From Scatophagus argus (Eukaryota; Chordata; Actinopteri; Scatophagidae): a stretch of 64,000 bases of DNA. Position numbers and translations under genes: made by a program. The DNA lies in the NCBI RefSeq assembly GCF_020382885.2, contig NC_058495.1, positions 6,317,627-6,381,626 on the forward strand, given 5' to 3'. Positions 26,276 through 38,639 of the stretch are shown here, piece after piece. The number at the start of each line of letters is the position of its first letter. Positions within the stretch are counted from its first letter, which is position 1. The notes beneath the pieces are model-generated. The model saw only the letters and a list, made by a program, of their open reading frames with translations. It searched no databases and was not told the origin of the DNA.

Positions 26276-27513
26276 AGCCTTTTAAGTAACCTGTTAAAAT
26301 ACTGTACAGTTGATGCGTGATTTCTGTTCATGGTTTAACATGCAATTCCCACAAATTTATGTAAATAAGAATCACATCAGTTTATATATGCTGTTATAAA
26401 TCAGTTGATCAGACCTGTCCTACATAAAAAAAATTAAAAACATTAACAGTCAAAATGGAGGACAGAAATACAAGGCAAGGCAATAACTTTTAGTGTTGAT
26501 CTGTCAGATATTTAGACTTAAGGATTTTACATCTATACAGAGTATTTTAAGAATCCTCACATTCCACTGACCTCAAGTTTTTGTGCTGCTAATCACTTAA
26601 TTAAATCAGTCCAGTGTACACACAACTATGATATATCATCTGCAGATTATAATGTGAAAATCAAAATCACATTGGCTTATCTTTCCACTGTTCCAACAAT
26701 CAGTAAGTTGGTGTGGTCCAAATTAACCCTTAAATCACCCAGGTAGATGTGGAAAATATCAGCAGAGGAGTGAGAGCGAGGGTGTGAGAACGGAGGAAAC
26801 AGTGTGCTGACCACCATATTTAACATGATAAATTAAATGTTTATTTTTGACCAAATCAGAGCTAGTGATTGTTAAAAAAAAAAAAAAAAATACCAAAGAT
26901 GGTATTTAAAAAAAAAAAAAACCCAAAACAAAACAAAACAGAACAGAGTCCTCTGACTCAGTTGCAGGTAATACTGTTTCACTTTCACATTGTGATCTGT
27001 AGGTTTTAATTTCTACCTTTACCAAAATAAATAAATAAATAAATGTTATAGGCAAATGTTAATATTAGGCTTTTAAGATTGATTTCAAGAGGAAGGGTGA
27101 AGAACAAACATATGATGTTGGTGGTTGTTTGCTGCGTTGTTTGCTTTGCTCTGTTTTTTTTTTTTTTTTAGCCATTGCAGAAATTGTCACCTTTATTTTT
27201 GTGCTGATTCATGTGTCAACAATATGTGACCAAGCACCTGTCATCGGTTTCACTTCCCTTACCAGCATGAATGGAGCCCATTACTGAAAAGACATGACAG
27301 AAAAAGAAGATGTGCAAGCAAAGCAATGAATTAACATATATGTGAAAATGATGATAACCGCTCTACCAAGAGGAACTAGTTCTCGCTGAAAATGCCTTTA
27401 TCAATCACTTTTACCCGCAATCACACTCAACAAAGAAGGAGCCATGGAATCAGCTACCGTCTGCATATTGCCTTCTGACCTCATAATGACACTTCAAACA
27501 TCTGATCAAGCGA

Positions 27514-27556
27514 AATCAGTCAATCAGTCAATCAGTCAATCAGTCAATCAGTCAAT
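27514..27556. repeat. 8-bp tandem repeat (AATCAGTC)n
   Basis: Five full units and a partial one. Confidence 0.95.
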
Positions 27557-29520
27557 AAATCAATTGGACCCTATACTATGGCAGTTGAGCCTCCACCCCA
27601 AAAGACAGAATAATTAAAACTGCTTAATTAATCAAAACAGACTCACCAGTTAGCATTGTCTGAACACAATCCAATTCTTCAATTTATCTCTGATTTGACC
27701 TTAATTCAACCTGCCATGCTGCCTCGCACAAACCGACCCTTCCTCTCTCCCATATCTCTGCTCTCAAAGTGCTGCTCTCAAACATTCTTATTCTTCTTGG
27801 TTTTAGTGGTTTCAGTCTGGTATATGAACTATAGTTTACACAGCATTTTCTTACCACTACCACTACGATATTTCTTTATTTTGGCAGTGTAATGTGATTT
27901 AGTCTGATATTATCATTAATTTGTAGTGCATGTGACAAATAACTGCACTTTAAAACTTGAACTTGCCAAGTTAAATATACAGATGAACCAACAAGGCGAA
28001 AAGGAGGCTAGGCTAAATTTTATGTTTTCATGTGTGATTATTAACTACTCTGGAGGGATACATAAGCATCTGTAACAATCCAACAGTAGGACTAGACTAA
28101 ATTAGGCTTGCCCAGTATTCATGGAAACAACCCATACAATTGACCAAATATATGCAAAAGGTTGACCGATTAATATGAACACAAAATGAGGCCGCATAGT
28201 AGCTGTGACACAGTGAAGTAAAATCTACATTAAACTAGAAAGCTCACTAAGGATGCTGAGAATAATTTTGTTAATTGGAACCAGTAACAGAAACTTTACT
28301 GTCATGTAATCCCTGTGGCACATCTGCAAGCGGATCCCTGCAAGGCCTTAATCAAATTCATTACTTCTGTTTATCAAAAATTATGTGTTGCGGGTGCAAC
28401 CAAAGAGAGTCTTGTGTAGATGAATATCAGTTGAAGAAAACGTTATGTCTATACATGTATATGGTAATTACTAATGGCATATATCTAGGTTCTTTTATTA
28501 TTATTTGTTTACCCAGAGGCCAAAATAACCCTTATATTTGTGTGGTATGCTGAAACCATATACATTACAAATCTACAAAATGTTTTGTGCAAGCAATAAT
28601 CGATTGTACAGAATAATGTCATTTCTCAGTCATGTTACATGTAGGGATGCATGAGTACATTGGTAATACATCAGTATTAACTGATCAAAGCTTTAAAATA
28701 AAATATTGGCATCAGCCCAAAATCAGTGTTAATGCTTGTAGACTTGCACTTGAGCTAATAAAGGCATATGGGATGACAGAGCCCCAATAAAATTGATTCA
28801 CTGTCTGCTCATGAACACTCTAATGCATAGACCAGACCCTGAGAATATAGGCAATGTCCCAAAACAGCACCCTGAGTCATTACTTTTTCAAAAAGAAAAG
28901 AAAAAAAACAAAGTGATCAGCTTGAATACATTTACAGCCAAACGGGTTCATTGAATCTGCTTCCTTAAGCAACTGAAGACCATCTAAATGATTGCTTGCT
29001 CAGTGATACAGGCTGCCAAAGTTTTGTCATGCTCAGACAGACAATTAAATTAAGTTTTTGTAAGTAATTGAAGTTTTGGATCTAATTCCTACCTGCAGCT
29101 TACCCTGCAGACTCCAAGTTATGGAAAGACTGGAGTTAAAATATGTAGACAACAAGAGTAAGTGATCAAAAAAAGACTGTAAGACTGTGACACTGCTTTT
29201 AAGAGTCACCTCTTAAATCTGCATGTCAAAACATGCTCCGAAATGACAAGAGATAAAATTGCAGCAGATGGATAGATCTCTTTTTAAAATCACTGAGCTA
29301 AAATGCTGTCCCCACATATTATTTAATTATGATCAAAGAAAGATGGACCTCATGATTAAAATAGAACTAATGACTGTGCTTAGCTTAAAACGGGATGCGA
29401 TGCTGTGCTTAAGATGATAAAATCTAACAATAATTGGCATACATGACCCAGACTAAAGTCAGTGAGCTGGAACCAGCATTCATTGCACAATAAAATATGT
29501 ATTTAATTGGTTTTAATAAT

Positions 29521-29556
29521 TAATACCCTTACCCTCATTAATACCCTTACCCTCAT
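29521..29556. repeat. Exact 18-bp tandem duplication
   Basis: Two identical copies of TAATACCCTTACCCTCAT, 29521-29538 and 29539-29556. Confidence 0.95.
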
Positions 29557-30538
29557 GATACCGTTAATTGGTGTCAGGAAATATAGCAATTACTTTCTTT
29601 TAAAGAAGTAATTGTAACGTTGGGAAATGCTCTTATTTGTTTTCTTGACATAAGTTGAATGGGAAAATTAATTCCACTTTCATACCTGTTCACTTAAAAA
29701 AGTTGCAGCCAGAAACTGTTTAGTTTGGCTTAGCGAAAAGACAGGAAGCAGGGGAAACAATTAGCCCAGCTATGTCCAAACACAATCAGCACCACTCAGC
29801 TCACTAATTAAAAAGTTACAGTTTCTTTATTTAGTTAATAAACCAAAGTTTTAAAATGATAAGTTGTCATTTTACAGGGGACTATTTTTTGGCCATGAGT
29901 AGTGACTTTCCTGAAGCCTTGTCACATGTTCTGTAAGTATTGAGCAGTTGAAAATTTAACTTGCTAGTGTTTTCTAATGGACCAAATATGTAATATCGAC
30001 TCTTTCCTCAAACATATCTTTGGCATTGCATGTCCATTACTCACTACGCTGATATGGATTCATCCATTTGGGAGTTTGTTACATTTAACACCCTTCTCGA
30101 AATGTATCTGGACACTTATTACACGAAGATCAAAAACCGCACGTACACACACACACTGTTAATGTGAGCAAAACTATTGCTGCAGGGAGCTGCAGAAAGC
30201 AAAGTCCCTCCCCTCAGGTTTATGACTCCTTTTTAGTGAGAGAGTGAGTGAGAGAGTAGCGATGTAGAGGAGAAGTGATGCACTGGTACCCAGTCCTAGG
30301 CAGAGCTTGAACAACATGGTGAGGATTAAATGTCCAACATACTTTAATGAGCACTTCAGGACCACTCGTTGTTTCATTGCGGCAATAAGAAAAGAGTACA
30401 GTTCTTTCAGCTAGAGAACATACATAATGGAAGGTGTTTTTTCTGAAGCAAACCCAAAGTGGAGGCTAGAAGATTCAACTACCAGCTTTCTTCTTTTACA
30501 GTCTGAGTAAAGGTAAGCCTGACCTGTGAACAGTCATA

Positions 30539-31382
30539 ATGTCTTCCTCTCCTGGTATCAAGCCTCGGGAGCATGTGGACATGATGTACATCTCCATTGA
30601 GACAGCTATTGCCCTGGCCTCCGTGCTGGGGAATGTGCTGGTGGTGCTGGCTGTGTGTGTGAACCGGGCTCTCCGCAACACCACCTTCTGCTTCATCGTA
30701 TCTCTGGCTGTGGCTGACATCGCTGTGGGGGTTCTAGTCATCCCTCTGGCTATCATCATCAGTCTGGGATTCAGCACTCAGTTCTACACCTGCCTCTTCC
30801 TCTCTTGTCTACTATTGATCATCACCCAGAGCTCCATCCTTTCCCTGCTGGCCATTGCCATCGACCGATATTTGCGAGTTAAGATTCCCACCAGGTGAGG
30901 GACTGTTGTAAAACCAACTGTCTGTGCTCTCCTTTGCTAGTGTCATAAACTGATTAAAAGACAGTAGAGATTAGGTTAAGATTGTGTTGGATGATGAATA
31001 TTGCGACGACAATGTCTCAAACAGTATTACACTATCAATATAATTGGCAGTGTTTACAGTAAGGACAATAAAATATTCATAACTGAGAGCAACAGGAAGC
31101 TGATGTGATGGTCTGCTCCAGTCCATTTCAGCTTTCTTGCTAAAAATAGTCTATGATTCAAATTATTCCTCTAAAATTTGTGATTAATATAAGTGCCATT
31201 TACCCTTCCCAAGTCAAATCAAATAACTTTAATTTCTATAAAACTGTTTCAGATTGCTTTCAGAACCAGCATCCTCCTCAAAAGCAAAACCACTTAATTT
31301 TCTAATAATTCTGATTTCTAAGCCTGCCACAAGACTATTATAAGAAGAAGAACTTAAGTAGTAGAACCTATAGTCTCTGGTC

Positions 31383-31420
<38 letters not shown>

Positions 31421-32919
31421 GTAACAATGAGATAATGTTATACTTTTACTTTATACTTGACTTGTAATTAGTCTGTAGCCTTAGTTGTGTATTGCTGTAG
31501 TGACCAGCAGTGACCTGGTGAGCCTACTGCTGTAGCCCCATAGTAAATAGTTTCCTGGGTAAAGCAGAGGGCAGGAGGACATCTCGATCCCACAGGAGAT
31601 TACACCCAGTCCTAAGTGCCTGAAATGGGTCACTGCCTTTTTATTGTACCTGACTGTTTTCGTCAACCTGTAGAGGAATGTTTGTGAAGCTCCAAACAAA
31701 GGACCAGAGACACATCAGAGAGTATAAAAATGGAATGAAGTCTTCAGTGCCATGTGGTTCTGTGTTTTGCCTCCTCTGTATATAGAGATTAATCATTTTG
31801 GTGCATGCTACCCTTCCAGTCTCGTTTTTTTATTCTTTTTAACTCACTACAGGCAGACAAGAACATACCGTAACATTAATATAACTACTATCATTACTTT
31901 TAGCATCAGGGACCAAATCGTGTGCTTTTAGCCTCAGAGAGTCAATCAAGGTGGTTCTCAGAGTCACTCAGTGTTGATGTCTGATGTGGCTCTATATATC
32001 GTGGAATGGTTTAATGCAAATCAATGGGCTGGACATGGAAAGCTTTTAAATAAATTAAAATGTTCCCGTCAGCCTAAATAGCTGATATATGCACAGTTTG
32101 TTAAGGGATTTTGGCAGTGGGCCATACTACTTTTTGTTTACCAGTTCTATCCTGAAGATGTATATTCTGAACAATAACCTATGATCTGGCATATGTTCAA
32201 AGAAATCATCATGCAGTATGTATGTGTCCATTTAGGCTATTAAAAAACCTGTGTTCATTGCCTTTCCACCAATCCTGTTCAGGTACAGCACCATTGTGAC
32301 CCAGAGGAGAGCATATGTGGGAGTTTGTCTGTGTTGGATCCTCTCTTTCCTCACTGGATTGGTTCCGATGATTGGATGGAATAACCATGATGCTCAAAGG
32401 AATATCAGCATTTCCAGCAACATTGTCTGTGAATTCACCACTGTCATGAGGATGGACTACATGGTGTACTTCAATTTCTTCGGCTGGGTGGTGCTGCCAC
32501 TGTCTATAATGGTTGCTCTGTATGGGGAAATCTTTAGGGTGATCCGACGACAGCTTAACCGGCGTGCTGAAGCCTGCTGTGATAGAGACAGATACTATCA
32601 GAAGGAGCTGAAGCTGGCAAAATCTCTGGCGTTGGTGGTCTTCCTCTTCATTGTCTGTTGGCTGCCAATACACATCATGAACTGCATTACCTTCTTCTGC
32701 CCAAAGTGTGATGTACCCAAGTTTGCTGTGTATGTAGGCATTTTTATGTCCCATGTGAACTCAGCACTCAACCCAATGGTTTATGCATTCAGGATAAAGC
32801 GCTTCCGTGTCACGCTGATCCAGATTGCTCACCGCTGCATGTTGTGTAAATCCAGGGAGCCCACTCCATGCCCCACCAACACACCAGCCCTGACAGAGAA
32901 AGCGGATGTAAACATGTAA
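30539..32919 (+). CDS. adora3: Adenosine receptor A3
   Basis: Two coding exons, 30539-30894 and 32283-32919, joined by a GT-AG intron inside an arginine codon after [10 protein letters not shown]. The product is 330 aa, the usual size. Landmarks are TM2 D60, DRY 109-111, T96 and Q97 (3.36, 3.37), WLP 245-247, N252 (6.55), S275 and H276 (7.42, 7.43) and NPMVY 282-286. [12 protein letters not shown] in TM2 and [10 protein letters not shown] after ECL2 follow human A3 more closely than A1, although [10 protein letters not shown] near TM6-7 is A1-like. The acidic residue that A1 and A2A carry after the ECL2 phenylalanine is a threonine here, as expected for the non-acidic A3 pattern. The receptor senses extracellular adenosine at the plasma membrane, with Gi coupling expected from the family. 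The ATG is the first in frame, 38 bases after a possible acceptor. Confidence 0.92.
31384..31420. repeat. (TTA)n microsatellite in the adora3 intron
   Basis: About twelve TTA units within the intron. Confidence 0.95.
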
Positions 32920-33281
32920 CAAGTGCTGCATACTCCTGTAGACATGGTTTAAGTGAGATAGTCATGGGACTGTGTGATGTTTGGAATATCATCCCAGGAG
33001 CATGCACAACAAAGCACTTCACTGAGTCATGTGACACAATCAGTTCTGACCAATTCATATTTATTTGTAAGTTTTTAAGAAAGTAAGTGTGCATTCAAAA
33101 AGAAATACTGTCCCTGTTAGCCTGCATCATTTTGTTTACACTTAATGCTTCCTCAAATGATTCACATTGAATTATGATAAAATTATAATTATGTATTATT
33201 TAAATAATAGTATGTATGTCAGCAATTTAAGTGATGCAACAAACATTTAATGTTCAAAAGACTTGATGGTAGATTCACCAG

Positions 33282-33287
33282 AATAAA
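33282..33287 (+). promoter_or_regulatory. Possible poly(A) signal for adora3
   Basis: AATAAA, about 360 bases after the stop codon, the nearest good hexamer found downstream. Confidence 0.5.
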
Positions 33288-34494
33288 CATTCATAGCCTC
33301 TTCATTTAATATGTTGATGTAACATATTATTTCATATTTATAACATATATAATATATAATATAATATATTAGCATGCTCACAATGACAATACTGTCAAAG
33401 GATCCAGTATGGTTCAACACAAGGAAAACACGAAGACTTGTACCAAATTTCAAGGCAACAAATCCTGGAGGTGTTGCAATATTTCACTGAATTAGTGAAA
33501 GCTTTGACCTGCTGGTGGGGCTAGAAGAAAAATGAGGGGATTACCATAACCATTAGGATTCAGTCACTGGGCCCATAAATATCTCTGAGTATCTGAGTAG
33601 TAGTTACATAAAGAAAAGCAGAAGAGTCAGAATGGGAGGATTTATGGAGTAAGATCAATAAAGAGCACAGTGTGTTCTGAAATTTTATGTTTCACAGAAA
33701 ACCATTCACAGTAAGTGACCCCTCCTGGAAAGAAAATGAACAAAGTCACTAAAGCAAATGAAACAAAACATTCTTTATCACAGGATGCAGACACCTCTTC
33801 AGCTAATTCAGCTAGTTTAAGCCATATTTCAATAGCTGCGACAGAGTGTTGAAAAGGCTCTGAGGCATTTGAGTAAATTACCCACAGAGCATTATATGCT
33901 GAAGTGATTTATTCCAAATCTAAAGCTAAAGCTGCAGCTAAAGCTGTGTCACTTCTGCTTTGTCATCAGTTTGACTTCTGTTTCAGTCAATATCACACTG
34001 CTTCCACTCACACAACTTAATACATTGTACATGTTTACATGCACCTACCTGACATGTAGGTTTCGTGTGCATACTTCAGTGAGGTTCACAGAGATGTTTT
34101 TTTTTTCTTTTTCAAATTTATCACCTGACTGATTGTGACCACCTCAAACTTAGTGATTGAACAGTTTCACAAGAACAAAACTGTCACACTCTATCTGTCT
34201 CTGTCCGTCCCTCCCTCACAAACATACCAATACGTATTTTACCATCTGTCACCTTCATCCTTGTCAAGGGATTTGAAACTGCTGAGTGTGGTCTAATCCC
34301 CAGCCCTCGTCTTAGTGAGGGAGGTGCTGCATAACCGCCCTGGCATTTACAGACTTCGCACCACACACTCCTGTGGCTGGTGGCCTGCTGAGTACTGAAG
34401 GGACACAAGCATGATGTAGGTGTGGAGACAAAAAGCCATCATTCTCCCTTTTCTGTGTGCATCTTATCTCCATCCTAGGTTAATCTTCTGTGAG
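33288..34494. other. Spacer between adora3 and the small membrane protein gene
   Basis: No supported gene. An AT-rich part (33.3-33.4 kb) precedes a more complex stretch near 34.2-34.4 kb that may belong to the promoter or first exon of the next gene. Confidence 0.5.
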
Positions 34495-34632
34495 GTAAGA
34501 CCCTTCACGGTCATCCTAAAAAAGCTGCAACAAAGATTTAGAGCCTCATATGAGACACTGTACTTCTCGTAATTCTACATACTTTTTGATATTTAATATT
34601 ATCAGACAACTGAAGAAAACTTTAATTTGCAG
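34495..34632 (+). other. Probable 5' UTR intron of the small membrane protein gene
   Basis: The donor CTGTGAG|GTAAGA and the acceptor TTTAATTTGCAG bound a 138-bp interval that ends 17 bases before the ATG. Both sites are close to consensus. Confidence 0.55.
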
Positions 34633-34649
34633 AATCAAAGCACTGTATA

Positions 34650-34994
34650 ATGGCTGAAACGGAGGGAGCAGAGGGTGGCCGAGACTTGGAGGCTCCTGAG
34701 GAAGAGCTGGACGGCGAACAGGAAGCCTTGTTGCACTTTGGTAAATACAGTGAAGGTCGGCGTGCGCTACCTTGGGAGCAGTGGACCTTCAGAGAAAAGG
34801 CAAACTTTTATATCGACCGCATCTTCCTTGGGTTCTTAATCATATTCCTCATCTTGTTATTGGGAGAATGTGTCTATAAAATGTGGTATGTAACAGACGT
34901 GAAGAAGGTGGCAGCATTTGTGTCAGATTCAGTGGTCTTTCTGTTCAACTGGCTCTCCACCCAGGACAGAAAGGAGGAGCTGCTGGAACTGTAG
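34650..34994 (+). CDS. Small single-pass membrane protein, family not recognised
   Basis: A 114-aa single-exon reading frame. Residues 1-30 are acidic (Glu/Asp-rich). A segment with aromatic and basic residues, PWEQWTFREKANFYIDR, leads into a strong hydrophobic helix at about 57-75, rich in Ile/Leu/Phe. A second, weaker hydrophobic stretch follows at 87-102, and the end is charged (RKEELLEL). No signal peptide is seen, so a single-pass protein with a cytosolic acidic N-terminus is the simplest reading. The ATG has G at +4, sits just after a plausible UTR intron, and a poly(A) signal follows at 35142, which together support a real gene. It lies between adora3 and rplp2. I cannot name the family and infer no function. 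Confidence 0.72.
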   Translation: MAETEGAEGGRDLEAPEEELDGEQEALLHFGKYSEGRRALPWEQWTFREKANFYIDRIFLGFLIIFLILLLGECVYKMWYVTDVKKVAAFVSDSVVFLFNWLSTQDRKEELLEL

Positions 34995-35141
34995 GCTGTT
35001 AATACACTTGATGGCATTTTTTACAGAGTTGTAGGCACGTGTGATATGACAAAAGTCTGAAAAGAATCAATTTATCTTGACTGAAGATACAGTAATGTAT
35101 TAATGATTTCTGAACTTTATTTTTGACAATGAATTAATGGA

Positions 35142-35147
35142 AATAAA
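35142..35147 (+). promoter_or_regulatory. Poly(A) signal of the small membrane protein gene
   Basis: AATAAA 148 bases after the stop, in an AT-rich 3' UTR. Confidence 0.65.
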
Positions 35148-36174
35148 TAATGTGTGCAATTAACAGAGATGATTTGTACCATCTACCATCATTGTCCTTC
35201 ATTTGTGTATGTTTTCAATAGTTAACATGTTCTGTTCAGGCTGATGACAGTGCCACATATATTGTATATGTCTAGAAGAGAACTACTTTTAATCTCTGCA
35301 AAATGTCATTTAATGTTAAAATTAGTATCATGGTGTAATATGCAATATTAGCGAGAATGTAAATATTCAAATTTAAAAAAAGAGACCATTTAAGGGGAGA
35401 TATCAACTTTCAACATGTGAAACTAAGCTATAAGACCAAAATCCTTAGTAGTTTACAACTAGTACTACAGTGATTTGGTAGCTAAATGGAATATTTACAT
35501 TATATGCTACTTTCTAAGAGGGATACACATTTTTTGACATCTGTTATTTAGCAGTTATTTTAAAGATTAAGATTTTTACATAGAAATTATATAATCACCT
35601 TATAAATCATGCACTATTGTATATTAACCTACAAATTATGATATTTTGGCCAGTTACATCATTAAAATGCTGATTTATGCAACAGTAACAATAATAACAT
35701 TAATAATCAAAGAACATAACACTATGAGAGGAACAATTTTCCTGCCTAATGAGTATTGAGTTTTTGATAGTAAAGTATAGTACATTTCACAGGTAATGCT
35801 TTTTATATGTTCTATAGTTCAACCATTGATCTTAATTGAGTACTTTTACTTGAACTGGAGAATAAACATAGAGGCAAAAACGAATTGCTTCTACACAGTC
35901 TTGCAGTTTTTATAGCTTGTCTTCCAAGGAAGAATAATCTATTTCATTACATATAACATAATAGTCAGGAAAAAATAATAACAACAACAATAACAATAAT
36001 GATAATAATAAATTAAGTAACTTGTAATTTAAATATTAAATATATTCAGTGGTTGTAAATTATGAGAAAAATGGAACTGTTTTATCTTATTAAGAGGTTT
36101 ACTGAAACGCTGACACACACACGTCTGTCATCCAAATTGGACCAATGAAATCGACTCATTTCACTCTTTTACAT
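35148..36174. other. AT-rich spacer before rplp2
   Basis: No gene seen. It includes a degenerate AAT/AAC simple repeat at about 35968-36011. Confidence 0.6.
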
Positions 36175-36248
36175 CTTCCGGTACCGCCTCCCTCTCTCTT
36201 CCGGATACCTTAGCGTGACCGACGTTTCGTGTCTGTTTAGACTTAAAA
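36175..36248 (+). promoter_or_regulatory. rplp2: rplp2 promoter and non-coding first exon with 5' TOP tract
   Basis: The pyrimidine run CCTCCCTCTCTCTTCC (36187-36202) is typical of ribosomal protein gene start sites. Such transcripts begin at a C within the run and carry a 5' terminal oligopyrimidine tract, which places translation under mTOR control. The exon ends at AAAA|GTAAGT (donor at 36249). The exact start base is not determined. Confidence 0.75.
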
Positions 36249-37037
36249 GTAAGTCAAATTTTGAAATATTTCAGCTGTGTGTGTATCGATAAGATTTGTC
36301 CGACTGTACTTTCAGCATGACATGAACTTCGTTTAAAGCACTGAAATAATGTGGCGTCGCTTGAGCAGAAGTCGCTGTCACTAATGGAGGACAGTCTTGA
36401 GAAAACAGTGGGCGCCATGCTGTCTGTGAATCAAATATCTCACAGTTGCATGGTGTAAAGCTGCTAGAGAATTATTACGTACAGCTTAAAAGGGTAAACT
36501 ACAAACTGTAAACACTGGTCTTTATTTTTTTTCCAAATCTTTTTTCTGTGTGTGATTGAAGTCTTAAGTATCGTTCTAATGTGTTGTTAGCTAAAGTTAA
36601 TGTAAAGCTAACATCATACCGGGCTCCTCCCGAGCATATTTCAGCAACGTCACTCCCCCATTGTAAGATAACTTCAATATTTATTTCTGATTCTGATATT
36701 CTGAAGAAACCATTGTTATTTTGTGACGCAGCTCTGAATGCTCATCAGCATTTACTTCTTGTTGACACTACATTGTTGTTACTTGATAGACAAAGTAAAA
36801 AAGAAATACACCTGCCGTGTGGTGAAAGCATGGTGATTCTGAGCGCCGGAGTGAGATCCATCCGGGGACGATATCTCAATAACAGGATAGCCTACCACCT
36901 TTGGGCCCTTGTCTAATAATTAAATTTTGTACCAATGCTACTTCAAGAATAATTCAGTTTTGTTTGACATGTTATGGGCACTGTTAAACATGTTGGAACT
37001 GAAGTGAATAGTCGATTATTTAAATGAAGAAGAAGAA

Positions 37038-37363
37038 GAATCAGCTTTATTGACAGTATATATATTTTTACATACACACACTGCATTTATCCCATCCTTA
37101 GTTGAACACACACATGCAACACCCAGCAAATTACATGCAGTGAAACACACACACAGGAGCAGTGGGCAGCATCAAGCGCCCGGGGAGCATATTGGGGGGT
37201 TAAGTGCCTTGCTCAAGGGCACATCAGCCAGCTAATGGAGGGGGGGCATTTTTCGCATTAATCACTCCACCACACCCAAATTTTTCTTGCCCGTCCGGTG
37301 GGGGAATCGAACCGGTGAACCTCCGATCACAAGCCGCTTCTCCAACCTCTAGGCCACGGCTGC
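37038..37363 (-). mobile_element. tRNA-derived SINE in rplp2 intron 1
   Basis: Read on the minus strand it begins GCAGCCGTGGCCTAGAGG, a tRNA-like head with an A box. The B box GGTTCGATTCC lies at 37303-37313. The far end is an AATCAGCTTTATTGACAG segment next to a GAA repeat. It differs from the SINE family at 9.0 and 63.6 kb. Confidence 0.8.
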
Positions 37364-37847
37364 ATATATTCCTGCTTCTCTCACTGTTTTATGTTAGTAA
37401 ACAGAATACATTTGGGGTTTGATTGTTGATCACATCATGTAATCAATCTAAATACGTCAACTTTAACTATGGGGAGATTGTGAATAAACCTTTTTTAACT
37501 TAACTAGTTGTAGCTTGATAACAAAAAATTGTTCCTGTCTCATTATTTTCACAATTAATCACTTCAGAATATACGTATTGCTTGTTTTGTTAAGTGATTT
37601 TATGGCTGTCAGTCATCTTAACTCTGTACTGTAGGCCATTAAAAAAATGAAAAAAGATATTGGCAAAAGCAAGTAAGATCATCTTTAGTTATTTGAAGTG
37701 TAGTTTAACATGCATGCAAGTAACCAAAGCTGAGATGCAGGTGTCATTGTAGTATTTTACACTCCCAGACTTGCCAGTGTTGCATAACTTGCAGAGCTGC
37801 ATACATATTGTTCACCTGTCATTTTGTGTCTCTTGTGTCTATACAGA

Positions 37848-38606
37848 ATGCGTTACGTGGCCGCTTACCTTCTTGCTGTTCTCGGTGGAAACACCAGCCC
37901 CTCTGCAAAGGACATCAAGGCCATCTTGGGCAGCGTGGGAATTGAGGCTGACGATGAACGCTTAAACAAGGTGTGTTATTAAATGACAGTATTTCATGCA
38001 ATTTAAAAAAATCCACTGAAGATCCTGTGTGGCTGGACTTAAATCTCATATTTCTCTGCAGGTCATTAGTGAGCTCAATGGGAAAGACATCAATGAAGTC
38101 ATGAACTCGGGTAAATGCCTTGATGACCGTAAATTGAAGATTTCAAGATACCATATGTAGAAGAGGGCTAAAAGTTTTATTTTCCTTTTTACACAGGTCT
38201 GTCTAAGTTAGCCTCCGTACCAGCAGGTGGTGCTGTGGCGGCACCTGCCTCTGCTGCTGGTGGGGCTGCTGGAGCTGGGGCTGCTCCTGCTGCTGGTATA
38301 TCTAAACCTCTCGTTTTTTAAAACTAAATTAATAAATTGATGTTTTCAGGTTCAGTAGAATTAGAGATCTAAATGCTGTTATGTTGTTGTATTCCTATAG
38401 TAACAAATGTCATCTGTAGTTGGATTAAGCAGTCCTGAAACAAAGTTGACTGTATGAGGTATCAGAGCTGCTAAATGTTGTTGCTGACTCCTGTCTGTAT
38501 TGACTGTTGTCTCATTGTCTCATTTCCAGCGGAAGAGAAAAAGGAAGAGAAGAAAGAGGAATCAGAAGAGTCAGATGAAGATATGGGCTTCGGTCTCTTT
38601 GATTAA
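37848..38606 (+). CDS. rplp2: 60S acidic ribosomal protein P2
   Basis: Four coding exons, 37848-37970, 38062-38110, 38197-38295 and 38530-38606, all with GT-AG borders, give 115 aa, the same length as human RPLP2. The product starts [14 protein letters not shown] and contains the dimerisation domain (about 1-65), an Ala/Gly-rich hinge (about 68-92) and the conserved acidic tail [14 protein letters not shown]2 pairs with P1, and the dimers bind P0 to form the ribosomal stalk. The conserved tail recruits translation GTPases in the cytosol. A non-coding TOP exon lies 1.6 kb upstream. Zebrafish has more than one P2 gene, so which paralogue this is (rplp2 or rplp2l) cannot be settled here. Confidence 0.96.
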
Positions 38607-38631
38607 TCTAAATTCTCTTTGTTTAAAAAGC

Positions 38632-38637
38632 AATAAA
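38632..38637 (+). promoter_or_regulatory. rplp2 poly(A) signal
   Basis: AATAAA 25 bases after the stop codon, giving a very short 3' UTR as is usual for ribosomal protein mRNAs. Confidence 0.9.
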
Positions 38638-38639
38638 AA

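Larger units (their letters stand above)
22753..30538. other. Intergenic region between head-to-head adenosine receptor genes
   Basis: No supported coding gene. It contains a poly(T) tract (22920-22939), an interspersed fish repeat (25662-26275), poly(A) runs near 26.88 kb, an 8-bp minisatellite (27514-27556) and an 18-bp duplication (29521-29556). Both receptor promoters must lie here. A pyrimidine-rich acceptor-like CTTTTACAG ends at 30501, just upstream of the adora3 start, and suggests a 5' UTR intron for that gene. Confidence 0.6.

Noticed and set aside
29521-29556. Interstitial telomere-like repeat (CCCTTACCCT)
   Set aside because: Only a two-copy 18-bp duplication, not TTAGGG arrays.
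32209-32754. 181-codon minus-strand ORF
   Set aside because: Antisense shadow of adora3 exon 2.
36249-38529. snoRNA in the rplp2 introns, as in mammals (SNORA52)
   Set aside because: I could not find a convincing H/ACA fold by eye. An Infernal search of the introns would decide.
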